Shown piece after piece: positions 7,415 through 17,101 of a DNA stretch of 64,000 nt (its first letter is position 1; every line of letters begins with the position of its first letter). The notes under the pieces are model-generated. The model was not told where the DNA came from. It did not search any database and was given only the letters and a program-made list of their open reading frames with translations. The DNA is from an uncultured Lachnospiraceae bacterium (GTDB lineage Bacteria > Bacillota > Clostridia > Lachnospirales > Lachnospiraceae): contig CAJTPU010000015.1 of the NCBI GenBank assembly GCA_910578335.1, positions 1 through 64,000 of the forward strand, read 5' to 3'. A program made the position numbers and the translations under genes.

Positions 7415-9793
7415 TTATCCAAACAAATAAAACTGTAATACGCCCTCGTTCATCGCTTCCGCCACCGCAAACGCCTGCTTCGGCTCTGTTTTGTCCGCCG
7501 CCAGAAACTCATAGTGAAACTGGTAAAATCCTCCCAGACTCGCCTTAAAATTCGTTTCCCAGAAATTGTTCATCACCCAGGAATACACTTCGTCATGATT
7601 GGATACGCCCTCGTCGCCCATAAGCTTTATGGGATGCGCCTGCAGGCTTCCCATTGCCACAAGGGGAACATCCTTACTTGCCAGAATAACCGTGCTCTTC
7701 TCCCGCTCAAACACCATACCGTTCTGCAATGCATAAAAATCAACGCAGGTGCCGGGAAGCTGGTCGATTCGCGGTCTTATCACAGCGCCCGCCTTGTCAA
7801 GGTAATTCTCCTCTCCGGCAAAGGGCAGGGATATATACACATTTTCCGGCTCCCAGACGCTTTCCTTGTGAAGCCTGAAATCTACGGAAAGCTTCGGCAG
7901 CCACTTATAAGCCGTCAGTATCAGCGCACACTCCTTAGCTCCCTCCATCTCAAAGGTGAGCTCGACGCTGGCATACAGAGCGCCGTCCTCCAATACCTTC
8001 ACATCCGTAAGCCGCCCGACGCTTCTAAGGGAACGGAATGCTTTACGGTTTCTTCCCATATTGCGGCGCACAAACAGATAGTCCTCATCCGCTCTTTTCG
8101 GCGTCTTTTCATAAATGGGGGTAAACGCAGCATATTCGCCGTCTGCAAGCTCCTCCCCATGCTTTTTATCAAAAATAGAGGTAATGCCCTTCTCCCGCTG
8201 CCACGTGATTTTGAAAAACAGATTTTCCAGACCGTCCACACTGACGCAGGCACCCTGCTTTCTTTCTTTTTCCAGACGCCAGTACAAATCGTTGACGCCC
8301 TCTATTCCCGTCCGGGCGCAAAGCCCTGCCGACTGTAAGGGTGCTTCTCCCACTTCCTTTAGCAGAAATGTCTTTGTCTCCTTCGGCTGCATGGAAAGCC
8401 GGATGCACAGCTTCGGTCCTCTGGAATAACGGCTGAGCTGAAAGGGCACCTCCTCCCCGCTTGCTTCCTCCACCACCGTAAAATGGGTATGCCCGTAAAA
8501 ATGTTCTAAATCCAGCGAAAGCATATCCTCCACCGGAATCTCGTGAGGGTTCACAGCCCGGAATTTCAACTCTTTTCGCAAAGACAGCGCCGTCTCTCCA
8601 AAGTTTGCCTGTATCCTTTCCTTTATCACGGTCGCAGCCTCACACGCTTTTAAGGCGTAGAGTCTTTTCCACTGGTCCAGATTATTGACCTGCGGGTGGA
8701 AGGGCTCCGTGATGGAAGAAGAATACCCCCATGTATGTTCTCCGTAAAACATCAGATTGTCATATGCCGCTTCATAGATTTCCGCCGGCGCCGCTTTGTG
8801 CGCGGCGTCTGCCTTCTCCGCCATATGGCAGTACCGCGCCGCCTGCCGGTACTGGATGACATCCGCCGGCGTGGAGCCGACGCCGTCCGCCCACCAGTCG
8901 GTCCAGTCGCCCCGATACACAGGAACCTTCTCCAAATCTTCCTGCCGCAGTCTGTCGAAAAACTCGTCCAGCGTCGCCATCTGCAGCTCTATCCCGCCGC
9001 CCGCTTCGTTGTAACGCCGGATAAACTCCAAGATACGGGGCGATGGCGGCGAGTTGTCCGTCATATTGCCGCTTAGAGAAACCGGCGCAAAGTCATACTC
9101 GTAGCCCTGCTGCCGCAGCGTATCCACATACGCCGCTATCCTTTTTCCCGCCTTCTCCCAGTCGCTTAAGGAGGACATGGACATGCCGTCCTGAATCGTA
9201 TATTCAAACCAGGACGCCTGCGCGATTCCCAGCTCATTTCCAAGATTATAATGCTCCCCGTTCCACACCAAAAGCCGCCTTCCCTCCGGCGATTCCCAGA
9301 AAAAGGGAGTCTGCTTCCTAAAAAGGGGATGATAGCCGTGATGGGTGTGGATGCAGGACATCAGGTTCTCCACGCCCTGTTTTGCCAGCACATCCGCAAA
9401 TCCCCAGCTATAACCGTTGATATCCGCCGTCATGGCGCTTTTTGCCCGTATCCCCAGCGTATCACGCTCCTTTTTGCATCTTGTCATGATGTAGTCATGA
9501 ACAAATGCCGGCACCAAATCCGTCAGGTTCAAGTAGCTGGCAGACAGCCCGATATTGCCGTTTAAAACCGCCCTTACAAAAGCCGCCTTCTCCGCTTCGT
9601 CCGCCGTCTTTAAAAACTGCTCCACACACCAGTAGCTCTCACAATTCCACTTAAATGCAGCATCTTCCTCCACCATCTGAAGCACTTCCCTGATAAAGGC
9701 AATGTGATGCGCTTTCATTTTCTCCTGTGTGTCCGTATAGCCCACATCCGTATGAGAGGAATGCAGTACATAGAGTACAAATTTTTCTGCCAT
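7415..9793 (-). CDS. Glycoside hydrolase family 38 alpha-mannosidase
   Basis: 792 residues, no signal peptide, so acting on imported oligosaccharides in the cytoplasm. The N-terminal catalytic domain shows the GH38 zinc motif HTDVGYT (H14, D16) and the nucleophile region TADINGYSWG (D124). A helical middle domain and beta-sandwich C-terminal part follow. It should release terminal alpha-mannose from N-glycan or mannan fragments. It starts 19 bp downstream of the permease gene and precedes the ROK kinase, consistent with one transcript. Confidence 0.88.
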   Translation of the reverse strand: MAEKFVLYVLHSSHTDVGYTDTQEKMKAHHIAFIREVLQMVEEDAAFKWNCESYWCVEQFLKTADEAEKAAFVRAVLNGNIGLSASYLNLTDLVPAFVHDYIMTRCKKERDTLGIRAKSAMTADINGYSWGFADVLAKQGVENLMSCIHTHHGYHPLFRKQTPFFWESPEGRRLLVWNGEHYNLGNELGIAQASWFEYTIQDGMSMSSLSDWEKAGKRIAAYVDTLRQQGYEYDFAPVSLSGNMTDNSPPSPRILEFIRRYNEAGGGIELQMATLDEFFDRLRQEDLEKVPVYRGDWTDWWADGVGSTPADVIQYRQAARYCHMAEKADAAHKAAPAEIYEAAYDNLMFYGEHTWGYSSSITEPFHPQVNNLDQWKRLYALKACEAATVIKERIQANFGETALSLRKELKFRAVNPHEIPVEDMLSLDLEHFYGHTHFTVVEEASGEEVPFQLSRYSRGPKLCIRLSMQPKETKTFLLKEVGEAPLQSAGLCARTGIEGVNDLYWRLEKERKQGACVSVDGLENLFFKITWQREKGITSIFDKKHGEELADGEYAAFTPIYEKTPKRADEDYLFVRRNMGRNRKAFRSLRSVGRLTDVKVLEDGALYASVELTFEMEGAKECALILTAYKWLPKLSVDFRLHKESVWEPENVYISLPFAGEENYLDKAGAVIRPRIDQLPGTCVDFYALQNGMVFEREKSTVILASKDVPLVAMGSLQAHPIKLMGDEGVSNHDEVYSWVMNNFWETNFKASLGGFYQFHYEFLAADKTEPKQAFAVAEAMNEGVLQFYLFG

Positions 9794-9811
9794 CGATACC
9801 GCTCCTTTTCC

Positions 9812-10693
9812 TTATGATTTCGTGCCTGAAAAGGCAATTCCTTCGATAAAATATTTCTGTGCAAACATAAACACAACGATAACCGGCAGCATGGCGCACA
9901 CCGTCGCCGCCATCATAGGACCATAATCCACATTGTTGTTGACTACAAAGGACTGCAGCCCCTGCGACAGCACCTTAAATTCTCCGCTCCGCAAAATAAT
10001 ACTGGGCCACATAAAGGAGTTCCAGCCCGCCTGAAAGCAAAACACGCTTAAAGTGGCAAGCGCCGGCTTGGACAGCGGCACATACACCCTGAAAAATGTC
10101 TTCAGCTCTCCCGCACCGTCAATGCGCGCCGCCTCTCCCAGCTCATCCGGCATGGAAATATAGAAGGAGCGCATAAAGAGAATATTAAACACGCTGATTG
10201 CCGTAGGCAGCACCACGCCCATAAAATTGCCGGAAAAACCGTGTCCGCCCTGTCCTACAATATTGTTTCCCCCGACCAGCGGAAAACGCGCCAGTATCAG
10301 AAACTGCGGAATCATCAGCACCGTCCCGGGTATCATAACGCTAAGCAGCATGATACGGTAAACGACTTTTCTCCCGATAAACTGCAGCTTTGCAAAGGCA
10401 TAACCAGCCAGAGAACAAAAAATCAAATTTGTTGCAATAATCATCACCGTAATACAGAGCGTATTGATAGAGTAGCGCAGAAACGGTATCACCCGAAACG
10501 CCCTCTCATAGTGCTCCGTCGTCACAGAGGTCGGAAGCAGATTGATTCCAACCGAAAAAATTTCGGAATCCGGTCTGAAGGAAGTCAGCACCGACCAGTA
10601 AAAAGGCAGGGTGAACACTATGGCAAAGAATACCAGCAGTACATATATCATAAACTTTCCTGCAAACCGCCCTATTTTCCTGTTCGCTTTCAT
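9812..10693 (-). CDS. Carbohydrate ABC transporter permease (MalG-type)
   Basis: 293 residues with six hydrophobic segments and the EAA loop (GEAARIDGAGELKTFFRVYVPL) that docks with the ATPase. Together with the upstream permease and lipoprotein it forms a CUT1 importer. The start was set at the ATG behind GAGAGGAGGAAATAG, giving a good spacer; the frame is open 22 codons further. No ATPase gene is nearby, so a shared MsmX-type ATPase elsewhere is expected. Confidence 0.87.
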   Translation of the reverse strand: MKANRKIGRFAGKFMIYVLLVFFAIVFTLPFYWSVLTSFRPDSEIFSVGINLLPTSVTTEHYERAFRVIPFLRYSINTLCITVMIIATNLIFCSLAGYAFAKLQFIGRKVVYRIMLLSVMIPGTVLMIPQFLILARFPLVGGNNIVGQGGHGFSGNFMGVVLPTAISVFNILFMRSFYISMPDELGEAARIDGAGELKTFFRVYVPLSKPALATLSVFCFQAGWNSFMWPSIILRSGEFKVLSQGLQSFVVNNNVDYGPMMAATVCAMLPVIVVFMFAQKYFIEGIAFSGTKS

Positions 10694-10762
10694 TCTATTT
10701 CCTCCTCTCCCTGCAAACTTTTCCGATTCTTTTTTCCCATGTATCGTTCCATGCCGCACCTC

Positions 10763-11662
10763 CTATATCAGACTTTCTTTGTTGATTTTCTGCTGTATCA
10801 GCGTAACCACGAAAATCAGTGCAAACAAAATCATTGACTGTGCGCAGGCATAACCCATCTGGGATTCCTTAAACGCATTACTGTAAACCATATACATCGG
10901 CACGGTCGTGGCGTGTGCCGGTCCGCCGCTTGTGAGTACATAAATCTGGTCAAACACCTGAAATGCACCGATAAGCGCCATGGTTATGACAAAATAGGTT
11001 GTAGGTGCCACCAGCGGCACGGTGATGTGAATCATCTGCCTGAATCCGCCGGCGCCGTCAAGCCGCGCCGATTCATAGACGCTTGCCGGCACATTCTGCA
11101 GCGCCGCCAGATAAATCATAATATTGCTGGCGAGCGTGGACCAGACGCAGATAATCACAATGGAACCAAGCGCCGTCTTGCTGTTGTTTAACCATGTCTG
11201 GGCAGGCAGCCCCACCGCCGTAAAAATCTTGTTTAAAAGCCCGCTCGTGGGATTCATCAGCCATTTCCACACGATAGCGGAGGCAACCGTCGAAGTTAAG
11301 CAGGGCAGGTAAAACAATACCCTGAATACTTTGACGCCGCGTACCCTTGCGTTGAGCAGTACTGCCAGTAGAAAAGACAGTACCACCACCGCAGGGACGA
11401 ACATAAGGACATAGAGACAGATATTTTTCATGGCGATGCCAAAATATGTGTCGTGAAACGCCCTGATATAATTCTTGATACCGATAAACTTCGCGGGCGT
11501 AAATACATTATAGGAAGTGAAACTCATCGCCACCGCCATAATGGCAGGAATCAGCAAAAACACCACGAAGCATAGAAATGCCGGTGTGATAAACAGCCAC
11601 CCTGTCAGGTTTCTGTACAGCTTTCGTTTTGATATCCGTCTCTTGTCCATAGTTGCTCCCAT
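10763..11662 (-). CDS. Carbohydrate ABC transporter permease (MalF/UgpA-type)
   Basis: About 299 residues with six membrane spans and an EAA loop (YESARLDGAGGFRQMIHITVPL). It pairs with the neighbouring MalG-type permease. The start is uncertain: one ATG follows GGAGG by 7 bases, a second four codons on follows GGGAG by 5. The leader (11651-11684) can fold GCGCG with CGCGC around the GGAGG. Almost the same leader precedes the AraC gene at 28016. Confidence 0.85.
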   Translation of the reverse strand: MGATMDKRRISKRKLYRNLTGWLFITPAFLCFVVFLLIPAIMAVAMSFTSYNVFTPAKFIGIKNYIRAFHDTYFGIAMKNICLYVLMFVPAVVVLSFLLAVLLNARVRGVKVFRVLFYLPCLTSTVASAIVWKWLMNPTSGLLNKIFTAVGLPAQTWLNNSKTALGSIVIICVWSTLASNIMIYLAALQNVPASVYESARLDGAGGFRQMIHITVPLVAPTTYFVITMALIGAFQVFDQIYVLTSGGPAHATTVPMYMVYSNAFKESQMGYACAQSMILFALIFVVTLIQQKINKESLI

Positions 11663-11716
11663 CTGCGCGCCTCCACGCGCATACATTGCCTTCTCTTTTT
11701 ACTATTGTTTCGTATA

Positions 11717-13048
11717 CTAATTGTCGCCTCTATACTGTGACAGAAGCTTGTCTCCTTCCTGCTGCATAACCGCCAATGTCTCCTCGGGGCTCTGTGAGCC
11801 TTCCAGCATCTTCTCGATTTCAGGCATATAGCAGGTAGCTTCCAGATTGATAAATCCGGGTACGTCGGAACGAATCCTATGATTCTCCAAATCAGCAAGT
11901 ACATTCATCAAATATTTATCATTTGCAAACTTTTCGTTTTTCTGCACGCTCTTTAATGCGGAGAAACCACCCACGATATCACACCATTTTAAGCTGTTTT
12001 CTTCATTGTGAAGTGCAAAATCAAGAAATGCCTGCGCTGTTTCAGCGTGCTTTGCCTGCGCGGGAATGACTAAGCTCCAGCTTGTCTGGATACCGCCAGC
12101 CTGTGCGCCTTCTGCTCTTCCCTGAGGAATGGGCACGAAGGTAAAATCAATTTCTTCTCCGTAGGTCTTGTAGCTGCGCAGCATGGAGGTCGGCCATAAA
12201 ACCATCGCCTCTTCTCCGGTCAGGAAACCGTCTGCGCCGCCTGCTGCCGCATAGTCAGTGGAATATACGCCGCTGTCAACCAGCTCCTTAAAATATTCCA
12301 GCACCTGCAGTGCCTTGTCATCCAAGTTTACCGTCAGCCCGTCATCACTCAAAGGCTGTCCTGCATTGGCTGTCAGGAAAGAGTTAAACAGGTTCGGCGC
12401 CATCTTCATATTCAGTCCGACCTGTACGCCCTCTACATCCATGGATGCGATAGCTGCCGCCTTAATTTCATCCCATGTGGTCGGCGCCTCTTCAATACCT
12501 GCCTCGCGCAGAATATCCATATTTACATACACGCCCCAGATATCAATATTCATGGGAAGCCCGTAAAGCTTTCCGTCCACCGTCAGCTCTCTGATGGACT
12601 CGTCGTTAAAATCTTCCTTGGGAATGCCTGCCGTCTCCAGATAATCGTCAATGGCAAAGAGCTGTCCCATTCTTGCATATCTTCTCACCTCTGTTGCATC
12701 CCAGAGCATAACATCCGGCACATCGCCTGCGATAGCTGCTGCCTGAAACGCATTCATCATATCCGGCTGGCACACATATTTTACATTAGCGCCTGTGGAC
12801 TCGTTAAATGCGGTTACCACTTCATTAATCTGCGCTTCTACATCGCCGTCCCAGTAACCCCAGAAAATAACCTCTTCCCCGCTCTGTACGGAGCCGCCGT
12901 TATCCTCGTCTCCGCCGCCGGTTGTACTGCCCTGTGTCCCTGTACCGGTAGAGTCTGTATTATCCGGCGTCTTTTTGTCTCCGCAGCCGGCAAGCGTGCC
13001 GACAAGCAGCATCAGGCAAATTCCTACACTTAATAGCTTTTTCATCAT
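11717..13048 (-). CDS. Extracellular solute-binding lipoprotein of sugar ABC transporter
   Basis: 443 residues. A lipoprotein signal peptide with lipobox LAGC is followed by a Gly/Thr/Asp-rich linker, then a family 1 binding protein fold (VIFWGYWDGDVEAQINEVVTAFNESTG). It captures the sugar outside the membrane for the two permeases downstream. First gene of the mannoside operon, with a good promoter 144 bp upstream. Ligand is inferred from the operon as a mannose oligosaccharide. Confidence 0.87.
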   Translation of the reverse strand: MMKKLLSVGICLMLLVGTLAGCGDKKTPDNTDSTGTGTQGSTTGGGDEDNGGSVQSGEEVIFWGYWDGDVEAQINEVVTAFNESTGANVKYVCQPDMMNAFQAAAIAGDVPDVMLWDATEVRRYARMGQLFAIDDYLETAGIPKEDFNDESIRELTVDGKLYGLPMNIDIWGVYVNMDILREAGIEEAPTTWDEIKAAAIASMDVEGVQVGLNMKMAPNLFNSFLTANAGQPLSDDGLTVNLDDKALQVLEYFKELVDSGVYSTDYAAAGGADGFLTGEEAMVLWPTSMLRSYKTYGEEIDFTFVPIPQGRAEGAQAGGIQTSWSLVIPAQAKHAETAQAFLDFALHNEENSLKWCDIVGGFSALKSVQKNEKFANDKYLMNVLADLENHRIRSDVPGFINLEATCYMPEIEKMLEGSQSPEETLAVMQQEGDKLLSQYRGDN

Positions 13049-13191
13049 AATACCCGTACCTTTCCCGCTTAAACTCCTCTATCGGAAGTTTAAAAGCGCC
13101 ATTTCAAATTTTTGTCATGTTTCTCTTTGTTTCCCCTGTCTGTTTGAAAAAGAAACCTGCGCGCTTAAATTTGATTTCTTTTTTCATTTTC

Positions 13192-13219
13192 ATTATATCA
13201 TATTGAAAATTTAAGTCAA
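13192..13219 (-). promoter_or_regulatory. Sigma-A promoter of the mannoside operon
   Basis: On the minus strand, TTGACT (13219-13214), a 16-bp spacer and TATAAT (13197-13192) lie upstream of the solute-binding gene. The surrounding 264 bp between it and the RpiR gene hold nothing else coding. Confidence 0.7.
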
Positions 13220-13312
13220 TACTATTTGTGAAAAAATGAAAAAATGCGTCAGAATCCCTTCTACGCATTTTTCTCAGATTTTATTCTTTTTATTTACATT
13301 TTGGATATATCT

Positions 13313-14143
13313 CTATATTTCCTTTCCCATAACCGCAATCGCCGTGTTGCGCAGCCCTTCCTCCGCCGCCTCGCCACGCTGCCTGCGGATTGCCTTGCTC
13401 AGCACGTCGATAACATAGAGCTGGGATACCTTAGTCACCAGCGAACCGCTGTCTAGCGGTGCGCTCTTTGCTACCACATATAAAAGAGCGTCCGCATATT
13501 TTGCCAGTGGCGATTTCAGATAATTTGTCACGATAATAAGCGGCGTCCCCTGCCTGGAAGCACATTTTGCCAGCTCCAGCATGTCCTGCGTACTGCCGCT
13601 GACGGAAAACAGCACCAGTGCGTCCCTCTTCGTGAGAAGCGCCGTCGTAATCAACTGAAAATGCGCGTCCGCCCTGTACTCGCAGTGCACGCCCAGCCTC
13701 AATACCTTATTGCAAAGCTCCTGTGCGGCGACGCCGGAATTGCCGCTGCCAAAAGCATACACATGCTCCGCCTTAAGTATCAGCTCCGCCGCCTTTTCTA
13801 TCTGGGCTTCATCAATAATCTCATGCGTGGACTTCAGCGCCATCACCATATCCTCAAAGATAACATCCGCCTCCCGCCCCGCCTTTTTCTCCAGCTCTCC
13901 CTCGCTCTGGGAAAGCAGAAAGCGGAATTCCGAATAGCCCTTTAATCCCAGCTTCCTGCAAAACCGCAGCATGGTCGCGTCTCCCACGCCCACCCGCTCG
14001 GAAAATTCCGTTATGGAGAGCAGAATCATGTCCTTAATCTGATGTGTCCTGATAAATTCAATAATCGCTTTTTCCTGCTTTGTCGCATAATCCTCTATCA
14101 TACTTATGCGGTCAAAAATAGTTTCCTTTAAATGGCTGTCCAT
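13313..14143 (-). CDS. MurR/RpiR family transcriptional regulator
   Basis: 276 residues. An N-terminal RpiR helix-turn-helix domain (residues ~1-77) is followed by a SIS phosphosugar-binding domain starting near HVYAFGSGNSGVAAQELCNKVLRLG. Such regulators sense a phosphorylated sugar, here plausibly mannose-6-phosphate. The start was placed at the ATG behind GGGAGATAGGG; 24 further codons are open but lack a site. It lies upstream of the mannoside operon on the same strand, with its own promoter. Confidence 0.87.
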   Translation of the reverse strand: MDSHLKETIFDRISMIEDYATKQEKAIIEFIRTHQIKDMILLSITEFSERVGVGDATMLRFCRKLGLKGYSEFRFLLSQSEGELEKKAGREADVIFEDMVMALKSTHEIIDEAQIEKAAELILKAEHVYAFGSGNSGVAAQELCNKVLRLGVHCEYRADAHFQLITTALLTKRDALVLFSVSGSTQDMLELAKCASRQGTPLIIVTNYLKSPLAKYADALLYVVAKSAPLDSGSLVTKVSQLYVIDVLSKAIRRQRGEAAEEGLRNTAIAVMGKEI

Positions 14144-14185
14144 CCCTATCTCCCTGTTTTTACTTTTGTTTTTTGTGTCACATAC

Positions 14186-14215
14186 AGTATAACACAAGAA
14201 ATACGGGTTGGACAA
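14186..14215 (-). promoter_or_regulatory. Promoter of the RpiR regulator gene
   Basis: TTGTCC (14215-14210), an 18-bp spacer and TATACT (14191-14186) on the minus strand, about 45 bp before the ATG. Confidence 0.6.
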
Positions 14216-14224
14216 TGCCCTCTT

Positions 14225-14950
14225 TCAGAGAGATGGCTGCCGCAGTATCAGCGGTGCAATTTTACGAAAATCTCCATCCATAATACGGTAGGATGCCCTG
14301 TGCCCGCCGCAGTCTTTCGGCGAAATATCCGTTTGGATATAAAGAGAATCCAAGCCTGCAGCACAGGCGCCCGCAATGTCTGACGCCTCATCGTTTCCTA
14401 TCATAATACTCTCCCGCTTTATCAGCTTATATTTCTGTAACAGCCCGTTAAAAAAGTCGGGAGAAGGTTTTTTAACTCCCATTTTGGAGGAAAGAAAAAT
14501 ACCGTCAAAGTAGGGCGTAAGCCCTAACATACAAAGCTCCGGCTCCGTAAAGTCAGCCTGCGCGTTCGAAAGCAGATAGACACCCTTTCCCCGCCGTTTC
14601 AATTCTTTTAAAAACGCCTCCACGCCGTCATAGAGCGCAAGCTTCTCTCTGGAAAGCGTTCTGAAGAAAACCGCCGTCCATTTCGCCTGACTATCATCAC
14701 AGCAGACGTCTTTTTGCAAATAAAGCTTTGCGAACACCCTGCGTAAATCCGGCTCTGCATCCTTCCCCCCGAGCGCCGCCTTCTCCTTCTGCTCCAGGCG
14801 GCGGAATTCCCGCTTCAGCTCCTTTGGACTGTAAAAAGCCCCAAAGGAAGCGTATATTTCCGCAAATTTCTTCCACAAATAAGGCTTCTCCTCATCCGTG
14901 CGGATATCCACAAGCGTACCGTATAAATCAAAAATATAATTCTGGTACAT
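14225..14950 (-). CDS. HAD family hydrolase (subfamily IA)
   Basis: 241 residues. Motif I is FDLYGTLVD (nucleophile Asp), motif II is LLSNAQ, and motifs III/IV follow as KKPSPDFF and MIGNDEASDIAGA. These are the signs of a phosphoglycolate-phosphatase/YjjG-like phosphatase. It is the last gene after the debranching enzyme, 27 bp downstream. Substrate is unknown; a sugar phosphate would fit the operon. Confidence 0.83.
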   Translation of the reverse strand: MYQNYIFDLYGTLVDIRTDEEKPYLWKKFAEIYASFGAFYSPKELKREFRRLEQKEKAALGGKDAEPDLRRVFAKLYLQKDVCCDDSQAKWTAVFFRTLSREKLALYDGVEAFLKELKRRGKGVYLLSNAQADFTEPELCMLGLTPYFDGIFLSSKMGVKKPSPDFFNGLLQKYKLIKRESIMIGNDEASDIAGACAAGLDSLYIQTDISPKDCGGHRASYRIMDGDFRKIAPLILRQPSL

Positions 14951-14977
14951 AAAAACCCTTTCTATCCTGACATCCCA

Positions 14978-16999
14978 CTACCGCAGCATGTCATACACCC
15001 TGAGTATTTCTCCCACGCTCCACGCCTGCGCAAAGCAGCCTTTGGAGGAAACCGGAACCCCGCCGTCATAGATTTCCGGAAGCTGCCCGATACAGCCCTC
15101 CCGCAGCGCGGCGGTTATGCCTTCAAGCTGCTCCTTTACATATGCTCTCGCCTCCTCCGTGTACCCATGTACCTTCAGATAAGCAAGATAGTAACCGCCT
15201 AAAGGGAATACCCACACCGTTCCCTGATGATAAGCCAAGTCCCTTTTTAACTGCTCGCCGCCGTAAACCGGGCAGAACTCCTTATCCGCAGGCTCGAGCG
15301 TGCGCAGCCCGCAAGGCGTATACAGCTTTCTGAATACCGTCTCCACCACCTGTTTTTCCTGCTTGGGAGAAAGCACGGAAAAAGGAAGCGATACCGCCCA
15401 AATCTGGTTGCAGCGAATCTGTGTATCCGCCTTTGTTCCGGAAAGCACGTCCTTGAGACAGCCTGCCTGTGCATTCCAAAACTTAGCAAAGCTCTCCTTT
15501 ACCTTCCCGGCAAGCTGCCCATAGTCCGTCTGCCCATAATCATAGGAACCACTAAAATCCTGCCCCGCTCTTTCCTCCCTTGCCGCCTGCGTTCCCTCTC
15601 CTTCCTCTAAACAAGGCTTATGCACGGGACAAATCCGCGCAAACTCTTCCATAATACAAAGGGCATTGTACCAGTAAGCGTTGATTTCCACAGGCTTGCC
15701 GTGTCTTGGCGTGGGTAAAATATCCCCCACCCTGACATCCATCCACGTAACCTGGTCCAAATCTTTTCCCGCCATTATCAGGCAGTCCTCATCCATGCCA
15801 ATACCAAAATCCGTACCCCGGATATACCAGTCAATAATTTCCGCCATTGTCCGGTAGGCACTCTTCACAAAAACAATGTCCTTCGTCTTTTTATAATACG
15901 CATACACCGCAAGGATAAACAAAAGAGAGGCATCCACGGTATTGTACCAGGGCGCTTCCTTCCCCTCCGGAAAGAGATTCGGCATAAGCCCCTTTTGACA
16001 GTACGCGAGGAATGTTTTTAAAATGCTTTCCGCCTCCTCATAGCGCTTTGTGGCAAGGCATAAGCCCTGCACGGCAATCATGGTATCCCTTCCCCAGTCC
16101 TCAAAGAAAGGAAAACCCGCCAGTATGGTCTGGTTCCCCGTGGAAGCACGGTAGGAAATAAACTGGTCAGCCGCCAGCGTAAGCGCTTTTGCCGTTTCGT
16201 CAGCAAAATCCGCCTGCTTTTCCAATGCGCGCCTGCGCTCTGCCACACAGCCCCGCAGCTCCTCCACGGTGGGCAGTTCTTGTTCCACACCGTACACCAG
16301 CCGCAGCGTATCCGCCTCTCCGGCAGGCACGTGAAACGTGACGCAGTGGTTGACCGCCGTGCAGCCCGTCTTTCGCCTGCCGTCGCACGCATCATAGGCA
16401 TAGTAAAGCGTATCATGGAAGCTTACCGGCAGCTCCTCAAATACGCCGTTCGTCTTGCAATAAAGCTGCCTGCCGTTTGCACTGATTTTCCGCCCTTCCA
16501 CCGTAAATACCAGGTCCTTTTCCAACAGCTCCCCCTTGGGCACAAACTGCAGATGGGGATATACGGAAAGCGTTGCATCCTCCCCGGAGCGGTTTCTGAT
16601 TTCGTAGGATATGCCCACCGTGTTTTTATCCTGCTCCAAAACCAGCGTGCGCACCACCTCCACGCCTTTTACCAGATAATAAAACTGCGGATAATCCTCA
16701 TAAGAAAAGCGGGTCTGGTAAAGAAAGCCCTCCTCGCTGCTGCCATCCACAAAACGCTGGCTGGAAATATGCACGGTTTCTTCTCCGACACACAGGGTTT
16801 CTTCCAACCGGTGTATCATATTTATCCTGTGATTGGGAGAATGCAGACAAGCCATCAGTACCGCATGGTCGTTACGGCTGCAGGAGCCTGTCATCGTCAG
16901 GGAGGAAAAGCCGCCCAGCCCGTTTGTCATCAGAAAGCAATTCTCCTCCCCCCTCTCCAGTGTCTGAAAATCCTGTTTTCCATAAATATATTTCATCAT
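14978..16999 (-). CDS. Glycogen debranching enzyme (amylo-alpha-1,6-glucosidase, GH133 type)
   Basis: About 673 residues. The N-terminal domain starts at the conserved NGLGGFSSLTMTG region, and the (alpha/alpha)6 catalytic domain shows FPFFEDWGRDTMIA and later PTPRHGKPVEINAYWYNAL. These are hallmarks of the single-activity amylo-1,6-glucosidase. It removes alpha-1,6 branches from glycogen or limit dextrins. The start is one of two adjacent ATGs behind GGAGG. A terminator-like hairpin separates it from malQ. Confidence 0.87.
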   Translation of the reverse strand: MMKYIYGKQDFQTLERGEENCFLMTNGLGGFSSLTMTGSCSRNDHAVLMACLHSPNHRINMIHRLEETLCVGEETVHISSQRFVDGSSEEGFLYQTRFSYEDYPQFYYLVKGVEVVRTLVLEQDKNTVGISYEIRNRSGEDATLSVYPHLQFVPKGELLEKDLVFTVEGRKISANGRQLYCKTNGVFEELPVSFHDTLYYAYDACDGRRKTGCTAVNHCVTFHVPAGEADTLRLVYGVEQELPTVEELRGCVAERRRALEKQADFADETAKALTLAADQFISYRASTGNQTILAGFPFFEDWGRDTMIAVQGLCLATKRYEEAESILKTFLAYCQKGLMPNLFPEGKEAPWYNTVDASLLFILAVYAYYKKTKDIVFVKSAYRTMAEIIDWYIRGTDFGIGMDEDCLIMAGKDLDQVTWMDVRVGDILPTPRHGKPVEINAYWYNALCIMEEFARICPVHKPCLEEGEGTQAAREERAGQDFSGSYDYGQTDYGQLAGKVKESFAKFWNAQAGCLKDVLSGTKADTQIRCNQIWAVSLPFSVLSPKQEKQVVETVFRKLYTPCGLRTLEPADKEFCPVYGGEQLKRDLAYHQGTVWVFPLGGYYLAYLKVHGYTEEARAYVKEQLEGITAALREGCIGQLPEIYDGGVPVSSKGCFAQAWSVGEILRVYDMLR

Positions 17000-17067
17000 A
17001 ATCCTCCATGATGCCGCTCTGCGGAATCTCAAATCACGCATCCTGCGGTTCCTCCGCAATAGAACAT

Positions 17068-17095
17068 AGGAAAAACCGCCGAGGCGGTTTTTCCT
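17068..17095 (-). terminator. Terminator-like hairpin between malQ and the debranching gene
   Basis: AGGAAAAACCGCC pairs with GGCGGTTTTTCCT around GA. The stem is symmetrical with U-rich ends on both strands. On the minus strand it lies 7 bp after the malQ stop, so part of the transcription may stop before the debranching gene. Confidence 0.65.
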
Positions 17096-17101
17096 GTATT
17101 T

